Counted from the first letter of the stretch, positions 34,787-44,336 are shown. The stretch: 64,000 nt of DNA from an uncultured Neomegalonema sp. (GCA_938008165.1 CALLLP010000029.1:1-64000), one strand, 5' to 3'. Notes: generated by a model from the sequence alone, not told the origin. Made by a program: numbers and translations.

Positions 34787-37700
34787 TTACAGCACCGCGA
34801 AATCATCGATGCTGAGGTCGTCTTTATGGCGGCCTGCGATGAGGAGCGTGTCGGTATTGTCTCCGCGCAGGATGGCGCCTTTATCGGTGTCCTCGATGGC
34901 GGCATAGGCTTCTTCGGCGGTGGAATAGCCGAAGCGATCATCGGTCAGGGCGATCCGGTCGCCGCCGCTTTGGAAGTCGCGGATGGTGCCGTCGAGCCGC
35001 TCTGTGAACAGGAAGACATCATCCCCCGATCCGCCATAGAGAACGCCGTCATGGGCGCGCAATTCGATGAAATCGTCGCCCGCTCCGCCCTCGACCCGCA
35101 CGGCCCAATGGGCGGAGATGATGTGATCGTCGCCCGCAGCCCCGCTGAGGCGCAGATTGCTGCCGCCCGAAGTAATCAGGTCATTGTCATCGGTGCCGTT
35201 CAGCCATCCGGGGCCGCTGATGGTGTTGGTCGTGAGGGGGGCGTCGATCGCGCGCGGTGGCTCGGCGGGGGTCTGATAGAAGGCGACGGCGGGGCCGGTC
35301 AGATCGCTGATATCGACATTGCGCAGATGGACGGTGCCCTCTGTGGTGCGCACAAGCGCATCCTTGCCCTTTTGTACGAGCGCCGCGTCGAAGCTTGCCT
35401 GATCGGTGATGCCGCCGATGCCATCGGCGAAGAACAGCGTGTCATGGGAGGCGTTGAAATCGCGGATATGCACGCCGATGCGCGGTCCGGCGAGGACGAA
35501 ATCATCCGCGCCCGCGCCGCCCCAGACGGAATGGGACGTGGCATGCAGATAGAACACATCGTCTCCGTTGCCGCCATTGGCCGATGCCGCCCAATGATGC
35601 AGGTGAAAGACATCGTCGCCAATGCGCCCATAGGACCAGACATTGATGCCCGTTGGCGTGATCTCGTCATTGAGTAAAGTGCCGCGCAACGAGCCGGGTC
35701 CGGTGATCGTGGTGTCGATTTCCGGCGCGCTTGGGGCGGTAACGGGTGGGGGCAGGACGTCGAGCGATGCGGTTGCGCTCGCCTCGGCCCCGAATGCGTC
35801 GCGGATGGTATAGGTGAACCGCGCGGTGCCGGTGAAATCCGCCGCGGCATCGAACGTGACGATGCCGGTCGCCGCATCGTAGCGGGCCGCGCCGCCATAT
35901 GCGCCGGTAACGCCCGTAAGGCTGAAGCTGTCTTCGTCCGGGTCATGGTCGTTCGACAGGAGATCGGCGATGGCGACCTGCATCCCATGCCCCGCGACCA
36001 CCGCCTCCAGCGTATCATTCGCCGCGATGGGGGCGGTGTTGACGACGTTTTCGAGCAAGAAATGCCCGGCGGTCAATTGCGAGACCGACACCCCGTCGAG
36101 GGTCAGCCGTCCCCCCGCCCCAAGATCGAGAAACGCCCCGGCGTCCCGGTCCTCGAACAGTGCCAATGCGTCCTCGGCGGTGCGGATGGCCCTGAACCCG
36201 TCGAAGGCCAGTTGATCGCGGATAATATCGAAATCGACGATGCGTGTGTCGCCGAGCGTGTCGTTTTCGAACGAGAACACATCCGCGAATGCGCCGAAAT
36301 CGGCGTCGTGGCGGTCGCCTTGCACGATGTTGAGGCCGCCGCCGCCGCTGATCCTGTCTGCGCCTGAGCCGCCGAACAGCCAGTCCTGACCCGCGCCGCC
36401 GATCAATCTGTCGTTGCCATCGCCGCCATCGACGAGCGCATTGCCGTTGCCGGTCTCGATGCGGTCATTTCCGCCGCCCGCATGCAGGATGACGGGACCG
36501 TCCGAGACGGTTACGGTGTCATTCGCATCGGTCCCCTGAAGCCGCGCGCCGATCCCGGCAACGGTGCCATCGGCAAAGGCCACGGGGATCGAGAATTGCG
36601 CGGTATCGCCGTCGGTGAAGATCGAGTCGATCAACGCGTCATTCAGCCATGATGAAATCGTCACCAACGCCTCGGCATATCGCACATCGCCCGTACCATT
36701 CAGCAGGGCCGCCGTTCCCCCCCATGCGGAGGCGGCGAAAAAGCCGCTTAGGGTGTCGTCATTGCCGCCCGCTTCGGAGATTGCCTGAAGATCGGCCCAG
36801 GTCGTATCGGCGTCGAGGGACAGGCTGGTGCCGCTCCCATTGCCATAGACCGAATAGAGCGCCGAGCGCGCATCGAAATCATCCTGCAAGAACCGTTCGG
36901 CGGAAAAGCCTGTCATCCAATTGGCCAGTTCCAGTGCGGCGTCGTTGCCCGTTGCCGCGATCTGGCCGACGACCATGCCGAACCAATCCTGCCAGTAGAC
37001 CCGATCGATGGCGGTGCCGTTGAAGCTGCGCAAGACGCCCGTGATGTCGCCATCCTGAAAAGGCGCTTCGGCGCGGATGCCGGTCAAGGGGCGCCCCAGC
37101 TGGCTGTTCAGGGTTTCACCATTGACGTAATAGTCGAGATAATCCTGCAAGGCCCCGTCCAGCCGCGCCGACAAGACCGATGCTGCATGACTGCCATCGG
37201 GGGCCAGCGATGCGGCATAGAACAGGTCGCGCAGGCCCCATGCCTGTTCGCGCAGTTGTGCGCCGAAATCGACGGCGCCGCGCTCGGTCAAAAAGGCACC
37301 ATTCGCCCAGAGCGCGCGGGCCGATCCGGCCTCATGCGCCAATCCATCGGCATAATAGCGATCGCCGGTAACGAGATAGGAGAGATAATATTCGCTCGGC
37401 TTATGCGAGGCGCTGTTTTGACCCGCCAGCCCGTCATTCGTCAGATCGACGACCCCGCCGGTGCCTGCCACATCCTTTTGCACGCCCGTATGGAAGGAAT
37501 TGAAATCCGCGTCTTCGAGAAAATACGCTTCGCCCGTTTCCGGGTTGCGATAATAATTCGAAAAAGCGCCGTATTGGTCGGTCAGGGCGAGCATGGCGGC
37601 GCGGGCATCGGCATCCTGCGTCACCAGATAGGAATGCTGATCGTCGGTCAGAACGCCATAGCTGGGCGATGTGCCGGTGCGTCCCCGGTCCTGATCGATC

Positions 37701-38524
37701 CCGCCGATATTGTCGATGCCGCCCAGTTCCAGCGGGTCGAATGTCGCGTTCGGATCATTGAGACGCAGGGCATATTCATCCGCATCGTTCAGGGTCAGCG
37801 TCTCGTCGACCATCGGCAGCAGGCCCGTCGCCCGCATCGCGGCGATGTCATAGATCGCATGGGCGGTATTGGGGGTGTCTGCTGTCGAAAAACTCTCGCG
37901 CCAGACCGTGAAATGCGGCTGGGTCAGGCTGTCATTCGACAGGACCTCGACCCCGTTTTGGCGCAAGGCATAGGCATAGGTCACCGGGGTCAGTGTCGTC
38001 GTATCGATATTGTCATTGCCGATAACGACCGAGGTATCGATGGTGCCATCGGCTTTTACCGTCACATCGGCGCGCAGGGACAGGCCGTTTTCAAAGGTCG
38101 TCTCGACCCGCGATTGTTGGGTAAGGGGACCGCTGAGCCATGGGCTGCTCGCCCCGGATAGCAGATCGGCCAATTCGACGACTTCGCCATCGATTTCGAC
38201 CTCGAAGCTGTAATCCTGTGCAGCCGCCAGATCGGCCAGCGAGGCGGAGGGCAGGGCGGTCGATGCGCCGGATCCCGCCGTCAGCGTCAGCGAGGCGGTG
38301 CCATCGGGGCCGCTTTCGGGATTCTCAATGCTGAGGACGGCATGTTTGATCGATCCATCGGGCCAAGTGGCCTTCACATCGACTTGCAGGGGAATGGCAT
38401 TCCCGGCGACCGTGGCCGTTATCCCGGCGGTGGCATCGAATTGCCCCTCGCTGAAAACATGGCCGATTGTGGTGATCCGGCCAGTGTTTTCGGCAAGATT
38501 GTCAAGCAGAATGGATACCGTCAT
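34787..38524 (-). CDS. Large secreted RTX-repeat protein, possible polysaccharide-active enzyme
   Basis: This ~1,245-residue acidic protein has no signal peptide and carries RTX repeats, as expected for type I secretion. Residues ~1-90 include VDVKATWPDGSIKHAVLSIE, resembling the beta domain of exo-rhamnogalacturonan lyase-like proteins. Residues ~220-640 look like a helical toroid catalytic region (PSEYYLSYLVTGDRYYADGL). RTX nonapeptides lie at ~680-735 (GGDGNDRLIGGAGQDWLFGG). A cadherin/Big-like domain follows at ~825-925, then two degenerate RTX blocks rich in His and Trp. The chosen start ATG 38524 follows AGGGG by five bases. No transporter genes are adjacent. The enzymatic role is inference. 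Confidence 0.8.
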   Translation of the reverse strand: MTVSILLDNLAENTGRITTIGHVFSEGQFDATAGITATVAGNAIPLQVDVKATWPDGSIKHAVLSIENPESGPDGTASLTLTAGSGASTALPSASLADLAAAQDYSFEVEIDGEVVELADLLSGASSPWLSGPLTQQSRVETTFENGLSLRADVTVKADGTIDTSVVIGNDNIDTTTLTPVTYAYALRQNGVEVLSNDSLTQPHFTVWRESFSTADTPNTAHAIYDIAAMRATGLLPMVDETLTLNDADEYALRLNDPNATFDPLELGGIDNIGGIDQDRGRTGTSPSYGVLTDDQHSYLVTQDADARAAMLALTDQYGAFSNYYRNPETGEAYFLEDADFNSFHTGVQKDVAGTGGVVDLTNDGLAGQNSASHKPSEYYLSYLVTGDRYYADGLAHEAGSARALWANGAFLTERGAVDFGAQLREQAWGLRDLFYAASLAPDGSHAASVLSARLDGALQDYLDYYVNGETLNSQLGRPLTGIRAEAPFQDGDITGVLRSFNGTAIDRVYWQDWFGMVVGQIAATGNDAALELANWMTGFSAERFLQDDFDARSALYSVYGNGSGTSLSLDADTTWADLQAISEAGGNDDTLSGFFAASAWGGTAALLNGTGDVRYAEALVTISSWLNDALIDSIFTDGDTAQFSIPVAFADGTVAGIGARLQGTDANDTVTVSDGPVILHAGGGNDRIETGNGNALVDGGDGNDRLIGGAGQDWLFGGSGADRISGGGGLNIVQGDRHDADFGAFADVFSFENDTLGDTRIVDFDIIRDQLAFDGFRAIRTAEDALALFEDRDAGAFLDLGAGGRLTLDGVSVSQLTAGHFLLENVVNTAPIAANDTLEAVVAGHGMQVAIADLLSNDHDPDEDSFSLTGVTGAYGGAARYDAATGIVTFDAAADFTGTARFTYTIRDAFGAEASATASLDVLPPPVTAPSAPEIDTTITGPGSLRGTLLNDEITPTGINVWSYGRIGDDVFHLHHWAASANGGNGDDVFYLHATSHSVWGGAGADDFVLAGPRIGVHIRDFNASHDTLFFADGIGGITDQASFDAALVQKGKDALVRTTEGTVHLRNVDISDLTGPAVAFYQTPAEPPRAIDAPLTTNTISGPGWLNGTDDNDLITSGGSNLRLSGAAGDDHIISAHWAVRVEGGAGDDFIELRAHDGVLYGGSGDDVFLFTERLDGTIRDFQSGGDRIALTDDRFGYSTAEEAYAAIEDTDKGAILRGDNTDTLLIAGRHKDDLSIDDFAVL

Positions 38525-38591
38525 CATCGCCCCTGAAATCGCTTTATACGGTAGAGGCACGCCGTGCCTTCACTGCATAGTTGCTTAGAAA

Positions 38592-38673
38592 GATCGGCGA
38601 TCAAGTCGGATCGGGAAGTGCGTCAAGACCTGAGCATTTCCTGACGTTCTTTGGCTCACCCTGATCGCCGATC
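38592..38673. repeat. 12-bp inverted repeat upstream of the RTX gene
   Basis: GATCGGCGATCA (38592-38603) and TGATCGCCGATC (38662-38673) are a perfect inverted pair, 58 bases apart. They lie 70-150 bases upstream of the RTX gene start in a 285-base gap that otherwise shows no gene. They may be paired operator sites or the arms of a large stem. Confidence 0.55.
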
Positions 38674-38809
38674 ACTCTAATTCAGGAAATACGATCGCCA
38701 TACGCAATCAGAAAAAGGAAGGCGTGTAAGATAGAATGGATGCACACTTTACGCGAACGCCGTAAGGGCCGGAAAACAGGATCGCGATTGGGGATGGCGT
38801 GGATCGCCG

Positions 38810-39988
38810 CTATCCCTTCTTGAACGGTGTGAAATCGCCCAAAAGGTCCATTTCCTCGCCGATCAACTCGGCTTCATGCTTCACAAAGCGGCGCACCGCT
38901 TCGCGAAAACCGGGATCGGGGATAAAATGGGCCGAATGCATTTCGGTCGGCACATATCCGCGCGCCAGCTTATGCTCGCCCTGCGCGCCCGCCTCGACGG
39001 TGCCGAGACCATGCTCAATCGCATAATCAATGGCGCGGTAGTAGCAAAGCTCGAAATGCAGACAGGGGTGATGCTCCGTACACCCCCAATAGCGCCCGTA
39101 CAGGGCCTCGCGCCCGATGACATTCATGGCTCCGGCAACCCATCGGCCCTCGATCTCGGCCATGACGAGCAGGATGTCGTCGCGCAGGCGATCCTGTGCG
39201 ATCTCGAAGAATTCGCGGGTCAGGTAAGGCGTGCCCCATTTGCGCGCGCCCGTGTCCTGATAGAACACCCAGAACGCATCCCAGTGCTCGGGCCGGATAT
39301 CGTCGCCGGTAAAGGCGTGAACGCTTACCGCCGCATTGGCCTGTTGCCGTTCCTTGCGGATATTCTTGCGCTTGCGGGAGGCGAGATCGGCGAGAAAGCC
39401 GTCGAAATCGGTGTAATCGCGATTGCACCAGTGGAATTGCTGCGCCCGCCGCCCCAGAAATCCGGCTTTGACGAGGCGTTCTTTCTCATCGGCGGTGCAG
39501 AAATTGACATGGACGGAGGATAGCCGGTTCTCGGTCGCCACCTGCGTCATCCCGGCAATCATCGCGTCCGATGCAAGCTCCGGATCGGCATCGGGATGCA
39601 CCAGCAGACGCCTGCCTGTCACCGGCGTGAAGGGGATCGCGGATAGCAGCTTCGGGTAATAATATCCGCCCGCTCGCTCGAAGGCTTGCGCCCAGCTGTG
39701 ATCGAAGATGAACTCGCCATAGGAATGCCCCTTCGCGTAAAGCGGCATGACCCCCAGCACGGCGCCGGTCGCCTCATCTTCGGCGAGCAGGTGCTTCGGG
39801 TCCCATCCTTCCGCTGCACTGGCCGAGCCGCTTTCCTCAAAGGCGCTGAGAAAGCGATAGGTGGCGAAGGGATCGAGGGCGCGGCCCCCGTCTGCCGTCT
39901 CCGGCGCGGCACAGGCATCCCATCGCTCCGGCGTCGTCGCGCCGATGCCGTTCAACAGGCTGATACTGATGCGCGAGTCGCTGTCCAC
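38810..39988 (-). CDS. GNAT-fold protein of the DUF482 / FemAB-like family
   Basis: This 392-residue protein matches the DUF482 ('peptidoglycan biosynthesis/recognition', PF04339) family. Family segments are LDPFATYRFLSAFEESGSA near the N-terminus, YGEFIFDHSWAQAFERAG, KRKNIRKERQQA, and ARKWGTPYLTREFF. GRYWGCTEHHPCLHFELCYY and EAGAQGEHKLARGYVP follow. The fold is related to acetyltransferases and FemX-type aminoacyltransferases, but no reaction is proven. It starts with GTG at 39988 after AAGGACGTGCC. It is the last of a RidA-GDPD-DUF482 run on this strand. Confidence 0.88.
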   Translation of the reverse strand: MDSDSRISISLLNGIGATTPERWDACAAPETADGGRALDPFATYRFLSAFEESGSASAAEGWDPKHLLAEDEATGAVLGVMPLYAKGHSYGEFIFDHSWAQAFERAGGYYYPKLLSAIPFTPVTGRRLLVHPDADPELASDAMIAGMTQVATENRLSSVHVNFCTADEKERLVKAGFLGRRAQQFHWCNRDYTDFDGFLADLASRKRKNIRKERQQANAAVSVHAFTGDDIRPEHWDAFWVFYQDTGARKWGTPYLTREFFEIAQDRLRDDILLVMAEIEGRWVAGAMNVIGREALYGRYWGCTEHHPCLHFELCYYRAIDYAIEHGLGTVEAGAQGEHKLARGYVPTEMHSAHFIPDPGFREAVRRFVKHEAELIGEEMDLLGDFTPFKKG

Positions 39989-40050
39989 GGCACGTCCTTT
40001 TCCCCTATGCAGGTGGTTCCATAGAGCGCCGATTCAAGCGCTTTGCTGTC

Positions 40051-40818
40051 TCAGGCGTCCATTGGGGGAAGGAAATTTTCGAATGTGATCTGGTCGCAGT
40101 GATCGCTGACGGCATCGGCCTGCGCCGCCGAACGGATCGTCCATGTGAAAACCGGCACGCCCCGCCCGCGCAAGGCCACAATGGGCGGGGTGTCGAGACT
40201 GTCGGCACCATATGACACGAAGTCGGCGCCACATTCCTCAAACATCGCCATTTCGGCCAGTGCCCGGCGGTGATCCGCCTGAATATGGGCATCGTGGGGA
40301 TGCTCGAAATCATAGGAGACGATGCCGCGCCGGATTTCGGGCGCGGCATCCCGGACCGCGAGAACGGAATGGGGGTTGAACGACATGATCGCACAGGTCG
40401 CGGCATGACCGCTCGCCCGAACGATGTCGCAGACCCGACGCTCCAGCGCGCCGTCGGTCGGGCCGAACGCGCCGCTTTGATCCTTGATCTCGATGAGGGT
40501 GCAGACGCGCCCGTCGATTCGATGCAGCACGGTTTCCAGATCCGGGATCGTGCCTCCGCCCAGCAACGCCGTTGCACGCAGATCTTGGGCGGTCCGGTCG
40601 GAAACGATGCCGGATTCGCCGGTCAGACGCGTCATCTTGTAATCGTGAAAAACCATCGCCTCGCCATCGGCAGAGACCTGAACATCCAGCTCGATGGCAT
40701 AGCCGCCCGCGATGGCGGCATCGAAAGCCGCCATCGCGTTTTCGGGTCGGCCTGCTGTCTTATCGTGCAAACCGCGATGGGCAAAGGGCCGCGCCCAGAA
40801 AGAAGGAGATAACCGCAT
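40051..40818 (-). CDS. Glycerophosphodiester phosphodiesterase family protein
   Basis: This 255-residue TIM-barrel enzyme has FAHRGLH (catalytic His), PENAMAAFDAAI, AIELDVQVSADGEAMVFHD with the metal-binding Glu and Asp and the second catalytic His, and LIEIKDQ. It would hydrolyse glycerophosphodiesters to glycerol-3-phosphate. It has no signal peptide, so it is cytoplasmic. The ATG at 40818 overlaps the RidA stop by one base (TGATG); a GTG one codon upstream is an alternative. Confidence 0.92.
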   Translation of the reverse strand: MRLSPSFWARPFAHRGLHDKTAGRPENAMAAFDAAIAGGYAIELDVQVSADGEAMVFHDYKMTRLTGESGIVSDRTAQDLRATALLGGGTIPDLETVLHRIDGRVCTLIEIKDQSGAFGPTDGALERRVCDIVRASGHAATCAIMSFNPHSVLAVRDAAPEIRRGIVSYDFEHPHDAHIQADHRRALAEMAMFEECGADFVSYGADSLDTPPIVALRGRGVPVFTWTIRSAAQADAVSDHCDQITFENFLPPMDA

Positions 40819-41303
40819 CACGCCGTGACGATCTCGAAGACACCCTCGACTTCGACGGGCACGCCGAAGGGCAGCGAAGCGACGCCGACCGCTGCCCGCG
40901 CATGGGCACCTTTTTCGCCGCCCAATGCCTCGGCGATCAAGTCGGATGCACCGTTGATCACCGCCGGATGCTGCTCGAAATCAGGCGTCGCCGCGACAAA
41001 GCCGCCCAGCCGCACACAGCGCGCAACTTTTGACAGATCGCCATCGCAGGCGGCCTTCAATTGCGCCAGAAGGTTGATTGCACAGGTGCGGGCTGCATCC
41101 ACCCCGTCTTCGAGATCGACATCGCGCCCCAGCAACCCCCGATTCGCACATTCACCACCGGCCATCGGCAATTGACCGGAGATGAATACCAGCGCACCGG
41201 ATACGACATAGGGAACGTAATTCGCCGCAGGCGCCGGGGCCTCTGGCAAGGTCACGCCCATTTCCGCTAGCCTCTCCTCGATCGTCCGCTCGTCACCGTT
41301 CAT
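40818..41303 (-). CDS. RidA/YjgF family protein (long form)
   Basis: This 161-residue protein belongs to the RidA/YjgF superfamily, in the longer subgroup with the N-terminal extension RTIEERLAEMGVTLPEAPAP. VSGALVFISGQLP and AINLLAQLKAACDGDLSKV are recognisable, and the C-terminal RAAVGVASLPFGVPVEVE has the family end. RidA proper hydrolyses reactive enamines and imines; this subgroup's substrate is unknown. A GGGAGGG site precedes the ATG. Coupled to the GDPD gene. Confidence 0.92.
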   Translation of the reverse strand: MNGDERTIEERLAEMGVTLPEAPAPAANYVPYVVSGALVFISGQLPMAGGECANRGLLGRDVDLEDGVDAARTCAINLLAQLKAACDGDLSKVARCVRLGGFVAATPDFEQHPAVINGASDLIAEALGGEKGAHARAAVGVASLPFGVPVEVEGVFEIVTA

Positions 41304-41510
41304 GTCACCCTCCCAGCATGTATCTTTGACTCGATCTTAGTTTCGTCACGATCGAAGCGCACGGGAGATTTCGCCGACACTTAACGAATTTTGCGCAATC
41401 GGCGCGCAGTGTGATCGCAGATCAAACGTTGAGTTCGCTTTTAGATGGTTCGATGCTTGACGTTCGTGGGTAAAAACGTACGATGAAGAAAAAGCTGAAA
41501 AGGATTGGAA

Positions 41511-42329
41511 ATGAATAGATTCAGGCTGTTTTTCCTCTCCTGTTTTCTGGCTATACCTGCGCCTGTATTCGCGGAGGATGCCTCGCCCGATGCGATTGAG
41601 AAGCGTCTTCCCGGCCATCGCGCCGTCTACGAGCTTTCATTGGGCGAAACGCGGGAGACGACGGCGATTTCCGGGGCCGATGGGCGCTATGTCTTCGATC
41701 TTGAGGATGTCTGCGAGGGGTATACGCTCAATGAACGACTCGTGGTGCGTCTGGCGCGCGAAAGTGGATCGATCCTGACGGATTATCGTCTGTCAGCCTA
41801 TGAAACCGAAAGTGGCGATCTCTACAGATTCTCGACGGAAACGGAGTTTAACGGCACGACGGGGCAATCCGCCGCCGGTAATCTCAGCATCGAGGAAGAG
41901 GGCGCGGAGGTCGATTACGAGGATAGCGACGATATCAGCTTCGACGAGGAGGTCTTGCCCCCGCTCGCCCATATCCGCGCGATCATCGAGGCGGCAATGG
42001 CGGGAAAAACGCGCTATGCGGCCACGGTCTTCGATGGCGATATCGAAAAGCCTGTCTTCTATGCCGTGACCCGGATTGCTCCTTCGGGCGAGACGAAAAC
42101 GGATCATATCGAGGGGGCCGAATATCTGGACGGACATGCGAGCTGGCGAATCGATTCGGTCTATTTTCCACCGGCCGAGCCGGATCAGGTCGAAAGCTCT
42201 GTCCCCGAATTTCGGTTTACGGGCATCCTATACGACAATGGCGTCGTGATGGATCTTGTACTCGATTATCTCGATTTCTCGCTGAACGCGAGGCTGGCCG
42301 AACTCGAAATTCATGACAATGGATGCTAA
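41511..42329 (+). CDS. eipB: Periplasmic DUF1849 / EipB-like envelope protein
   Basis: This 272-residue protein has a signal peptide (FRLFFLSCFLAIPAPVFA, cleavage near residue 21). The mature part matches DUF1849: GHRAVYELSLGE, GRYVFDLEDVCEGYTLNERL, and VMDLVLDYLDF. Cys68 and the very last residue Cys272 are placed like the disulfide pair of Brucella EipB, a beta-spiral periplasmic protein needed for envelope integrity. The ATG at 41511 follows AAAGGA; a TTG two codons earlier is less likely. Confidence 0.88.
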   Translation: MNRFRLFFLSCFLAIPAPVFAEDASPDAIEKRLPGHRAVYELSLGETRETTAISGADGRYVFDLEDVCEGYTLNERLVVRLARESGSILTDYRLSAYETESGDLYRFSTETEFNGTTGQSAAGNLSIEEEGAEVDYEDSDDISFDEEVLPPLAHIRAIIEAAMAGKTRYAATVFDGDIEKPVFYAVTRIAPSGETKTDHIEGAEYLDGHASWRIDSVYFPPAEPDQVESSVPEFRFTGILYDNGVVMDLVLDYLDFSLNARLAELEIHDNGC

Positions 42330-42371
42330 TTCAGCCCGTGCAAGCTATGACTTAACCATCGGGCTTTCAGG

Positions 42372-42680
42372 TTAAATCCCCTCCAGAACATTAAATCCCT
42401 CAAAGATCGGGGGGCCGAGATACATATGCTTGGCGCTGCCTGCATCCTTATGGGCGAGCCTAAAGCTTTCGGAGGTCGTCCAATCCCGAAAGGCCCGCTC
42501 GCTGGCCCAGCGGGATTTTGAGATATAAAGCGTATGATCCGCCGCCGCCGGGCCGCGCAGCATCGTGAATTCAAGGAAACCCGGCGTGCCCTCCAGATGC
42601 GAATCCCGGTCGCGCCACACCGTTTCAAAAGCCTCCTCCGAGCCTTTCGCGACCTGAAAACGGTTCATTGCAATATACAT
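42372..42680 (-). CDS. Antibiotic biosynthesis monooxygenase-domain protein
   Basis: This 102-residue protein has the ABM (dimeric alpha-beta barrel) pattern: YIAMNRFQVAKGSEEAFETV, HLEGTPGFLEFTMLRG, LYISKSRWASERAFRDW and a late PPIFEGFNVLEG. It resembles HmoA/IsdG-type heme-degrading proteins, but the Asn/Trp/His heme set was not verified, so the function is open. It is convergent with eipB, 42 bases from its end. A divergent 330-base gap lies upstream. Confidence 0.82.
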   Translation of the reverse strand: MYIAMNRFQVAKGSEEAFETVWRDRDSHLEGTPGFLEFTMLRGPAAADHTLYISKSRWASERAFRDWTTSESFRLAHKDAGSAKHMYLGPPIFEGFNVLEGI

Positions 42681-43010
42681 CGCCCGTGATCCCCTAACCC
42701 TGCATCATGGATGTTTTTCAATGGCCTGTTCACCATGTCCGGCCCTATGTTCAATGTTGTATAATCCGAGCCGGACCCTGTGGACAGGATGATTGACCCT
42801 GCCCAAGGCGGTACTTTGGCGCAACACTTGCTTTTCGGAAAGTGCTGTCATCTCGTCGCGGGGACGTGATCCCATGACGCGACCATGATGTCCTATGCTA
42901 GGACACATGCGGATTAACGGTGGCTTTGGGTCTGGAAGAAAGCCACTGGCCGACTAAATCGCGCCCGAAAGCGCATAATGGAATACGGAGCCACCCTTTG
43001 AAGGGCGACC
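42681..43010. other. Divergent intergenic region with small hairpin
   Basis: This 330-base gap lies between the ABM gene and the cysteine peptidase gene and should hold both promoters. A short hairpin GTCCTA-TGC-TAGGAC lies near 42890-42904. A short minus-strand frame (42705-42908) has no ribosome site or recognisable product. Nothing else could be named. Confidence 0.45.
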
Positions 43011-44336
43011 ATGCGGATCGCACTTGTGAAGAATGGGGGGCGCTCCGAAGTCTTCGGAAGGAACGGGTTCGTGACGGTTACTCAATTTTCGGTGGGCTTT
43101 GCCCTTCTTGCGACAACTGCCTGTACGCAGATCCCTGCCGATGCGCCGGTCTACGCGCCGCCCCTGACGACAACGGGCGCAACATCGGTCAGTTATGATC
43201 CCCCGGCTCCATCGGCTGTGCTGCCTGCGGCGCCGATTTATACCGCGCGCTATGAGGCTCCTGTTATCCAATCGCAGGCCCCGGCCGGGCCACTGTATCT
43301 GCCCCCGGCCGAAGCCCCGGTTGTAGAGGCTCCCGCGCCGCAAGTGGCCGCGATCCAGACCGTGGCCCCGCAAGCCCCCATCGTTCGGGTCTTGGCGTCC
43401 CCGGCCCCCGTTCTGGCGGCAGTCCCGGCCCCCATCCCGGCCCCGGTTGTCCAAGCGCCGCCCGCCCCGCGCTATCAAGCCATCCCCACCATTCCCGCCC
43501 AAGCGCCTCAATACACGCCCGTGCCCGAAGCGGCGCCCGCCCCCCCGCCTGCTCCGCTTCCCGTCACGACCGCCGAGGCCCGTGATCTAACGCTGCGTGA
43601 GCGGATCGCGGTATTCGGCGAGGCGGAGACAGTGCGCCCGCAGAGCACTGGCAGGCAGTTTCGGGCCATCGAGGTTGCCAAGCTGACCCCCCGCCGCGAA
43701 AGCCCCTTCGATGCGCCTGAACCAAGCACGCCGGGGTTGCAGGTGACCACGGCGGAGCCGTTTTCGATCTCCACAAATCCGAGCGGCCAGCCCTATTACC
43801 TGAACAGCACGCCCCCGGCGATCGAGTACCACATTCCGCATATCCCGCAGGAAGAACCGCTCTGGTGCTGGGCCGCCGCGGCACAGCAGGCAATCGGCTG
43901 GGTCAATAACGGGCGCGCCCCCGCACAATGCGCCATCGTGGCCCTCGCCCATGGCCTGAATGTGCAGGAATGCTGCGCCGACCGCGAAGGCATCTGCGCC
44001 CGGACCGGCGAAATCCCGGCCATCGAAAAGCTCGTGGAGCGCTTTGGCGGCATGGGGCAAGAATTGGCAACGGTGCCGCGCGATCCGCAGACGGTCTATA
44101 ACATCCTGCGCCGGGGCGACACGTTGCTCATCCGTTTGCGCCCTGCGCCGCATGATGAAGCCGTCGGTATCCGTCACATGATCATGGTGCGCGGCATCGA
44201 ATGGTTGCGCCTGCCCAATAATCAGCTTCAGGCGACCCTGCTCTATAACGACCCTCTCGGAGCCGGTGAGCGCGCCGTGAATTTCGACGAGATCGAAGGG
44301 TTTTTCGAACAGGCGCTGGTCATCAGCAAAACCTGA
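43011..44336 (+). CDS. Proline-rich exported papain-like cysteine peptidase
   Basis: This 441-residue protein has a charged start and a hydrophobic segment ending ALLATTAC, a marginal lipobox. Residues ~40-190 are an Ala/Pro/Val-rich spacer. The C-terminal domain (about 265-441) has QEEPLWCWAAAAQQAIG with the catalytic Cys286, GIRHMIMVRGIE with the likely His389, and LLYNDPLGAG with Asn/Asp near 413, as in AvrRpt2/C39-like papain-fold peptidases. It is probably anchored in the envelope, reaching across the periplasm. A GTG at 43071 with a GAAGGA site is an alternative start. The substrate is unknown. Confidence 0.72.
   Translation: MRIALVKNGGRSEVFGRNGFVTVTQFSVGFALLATTACTQIPADAPVYAPPLTTTGATSVSYDPPAPSAVLPAAPIYTARYEAPVIQSQAPAGPLYLPPAEAPVVEAPAPQVAAIQTVAPQAPIVRVLASPAPVLAAVPAPIPAPVVQAPPAPRYQAIPTIPAQAPQYTPVPEAAPAPPPAPLPVTTAEARDLTLRERIAVFGEAETVRPQSTGRQFRAIEVAKLTPRRESPFDAPEPSTPGLQVTTAEPFSISTNPSGQPYYLNSTPPAIEYHIPHIPQEEPLWCWAAAAQQAIGWVNNGRAPAQCAIVALAHGLNVQECCADREGICARTGEIPAIEKLVERFGGMGQELATVPRDPQTVYNILRRGDTLLIRLRPAPHDEAVGIRHMIMVRGIEWLRLPNNQLQATLLYNDPLGAGERAVNFDEIEGFFEQALVISKT

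Noticed and set aside
42705-42908. Short minus-strand frame in the gap upstream of the cysteine peptidase
   Set aside because: No ribosome site, no family, and it covers a region that must hold two divergent promoters.
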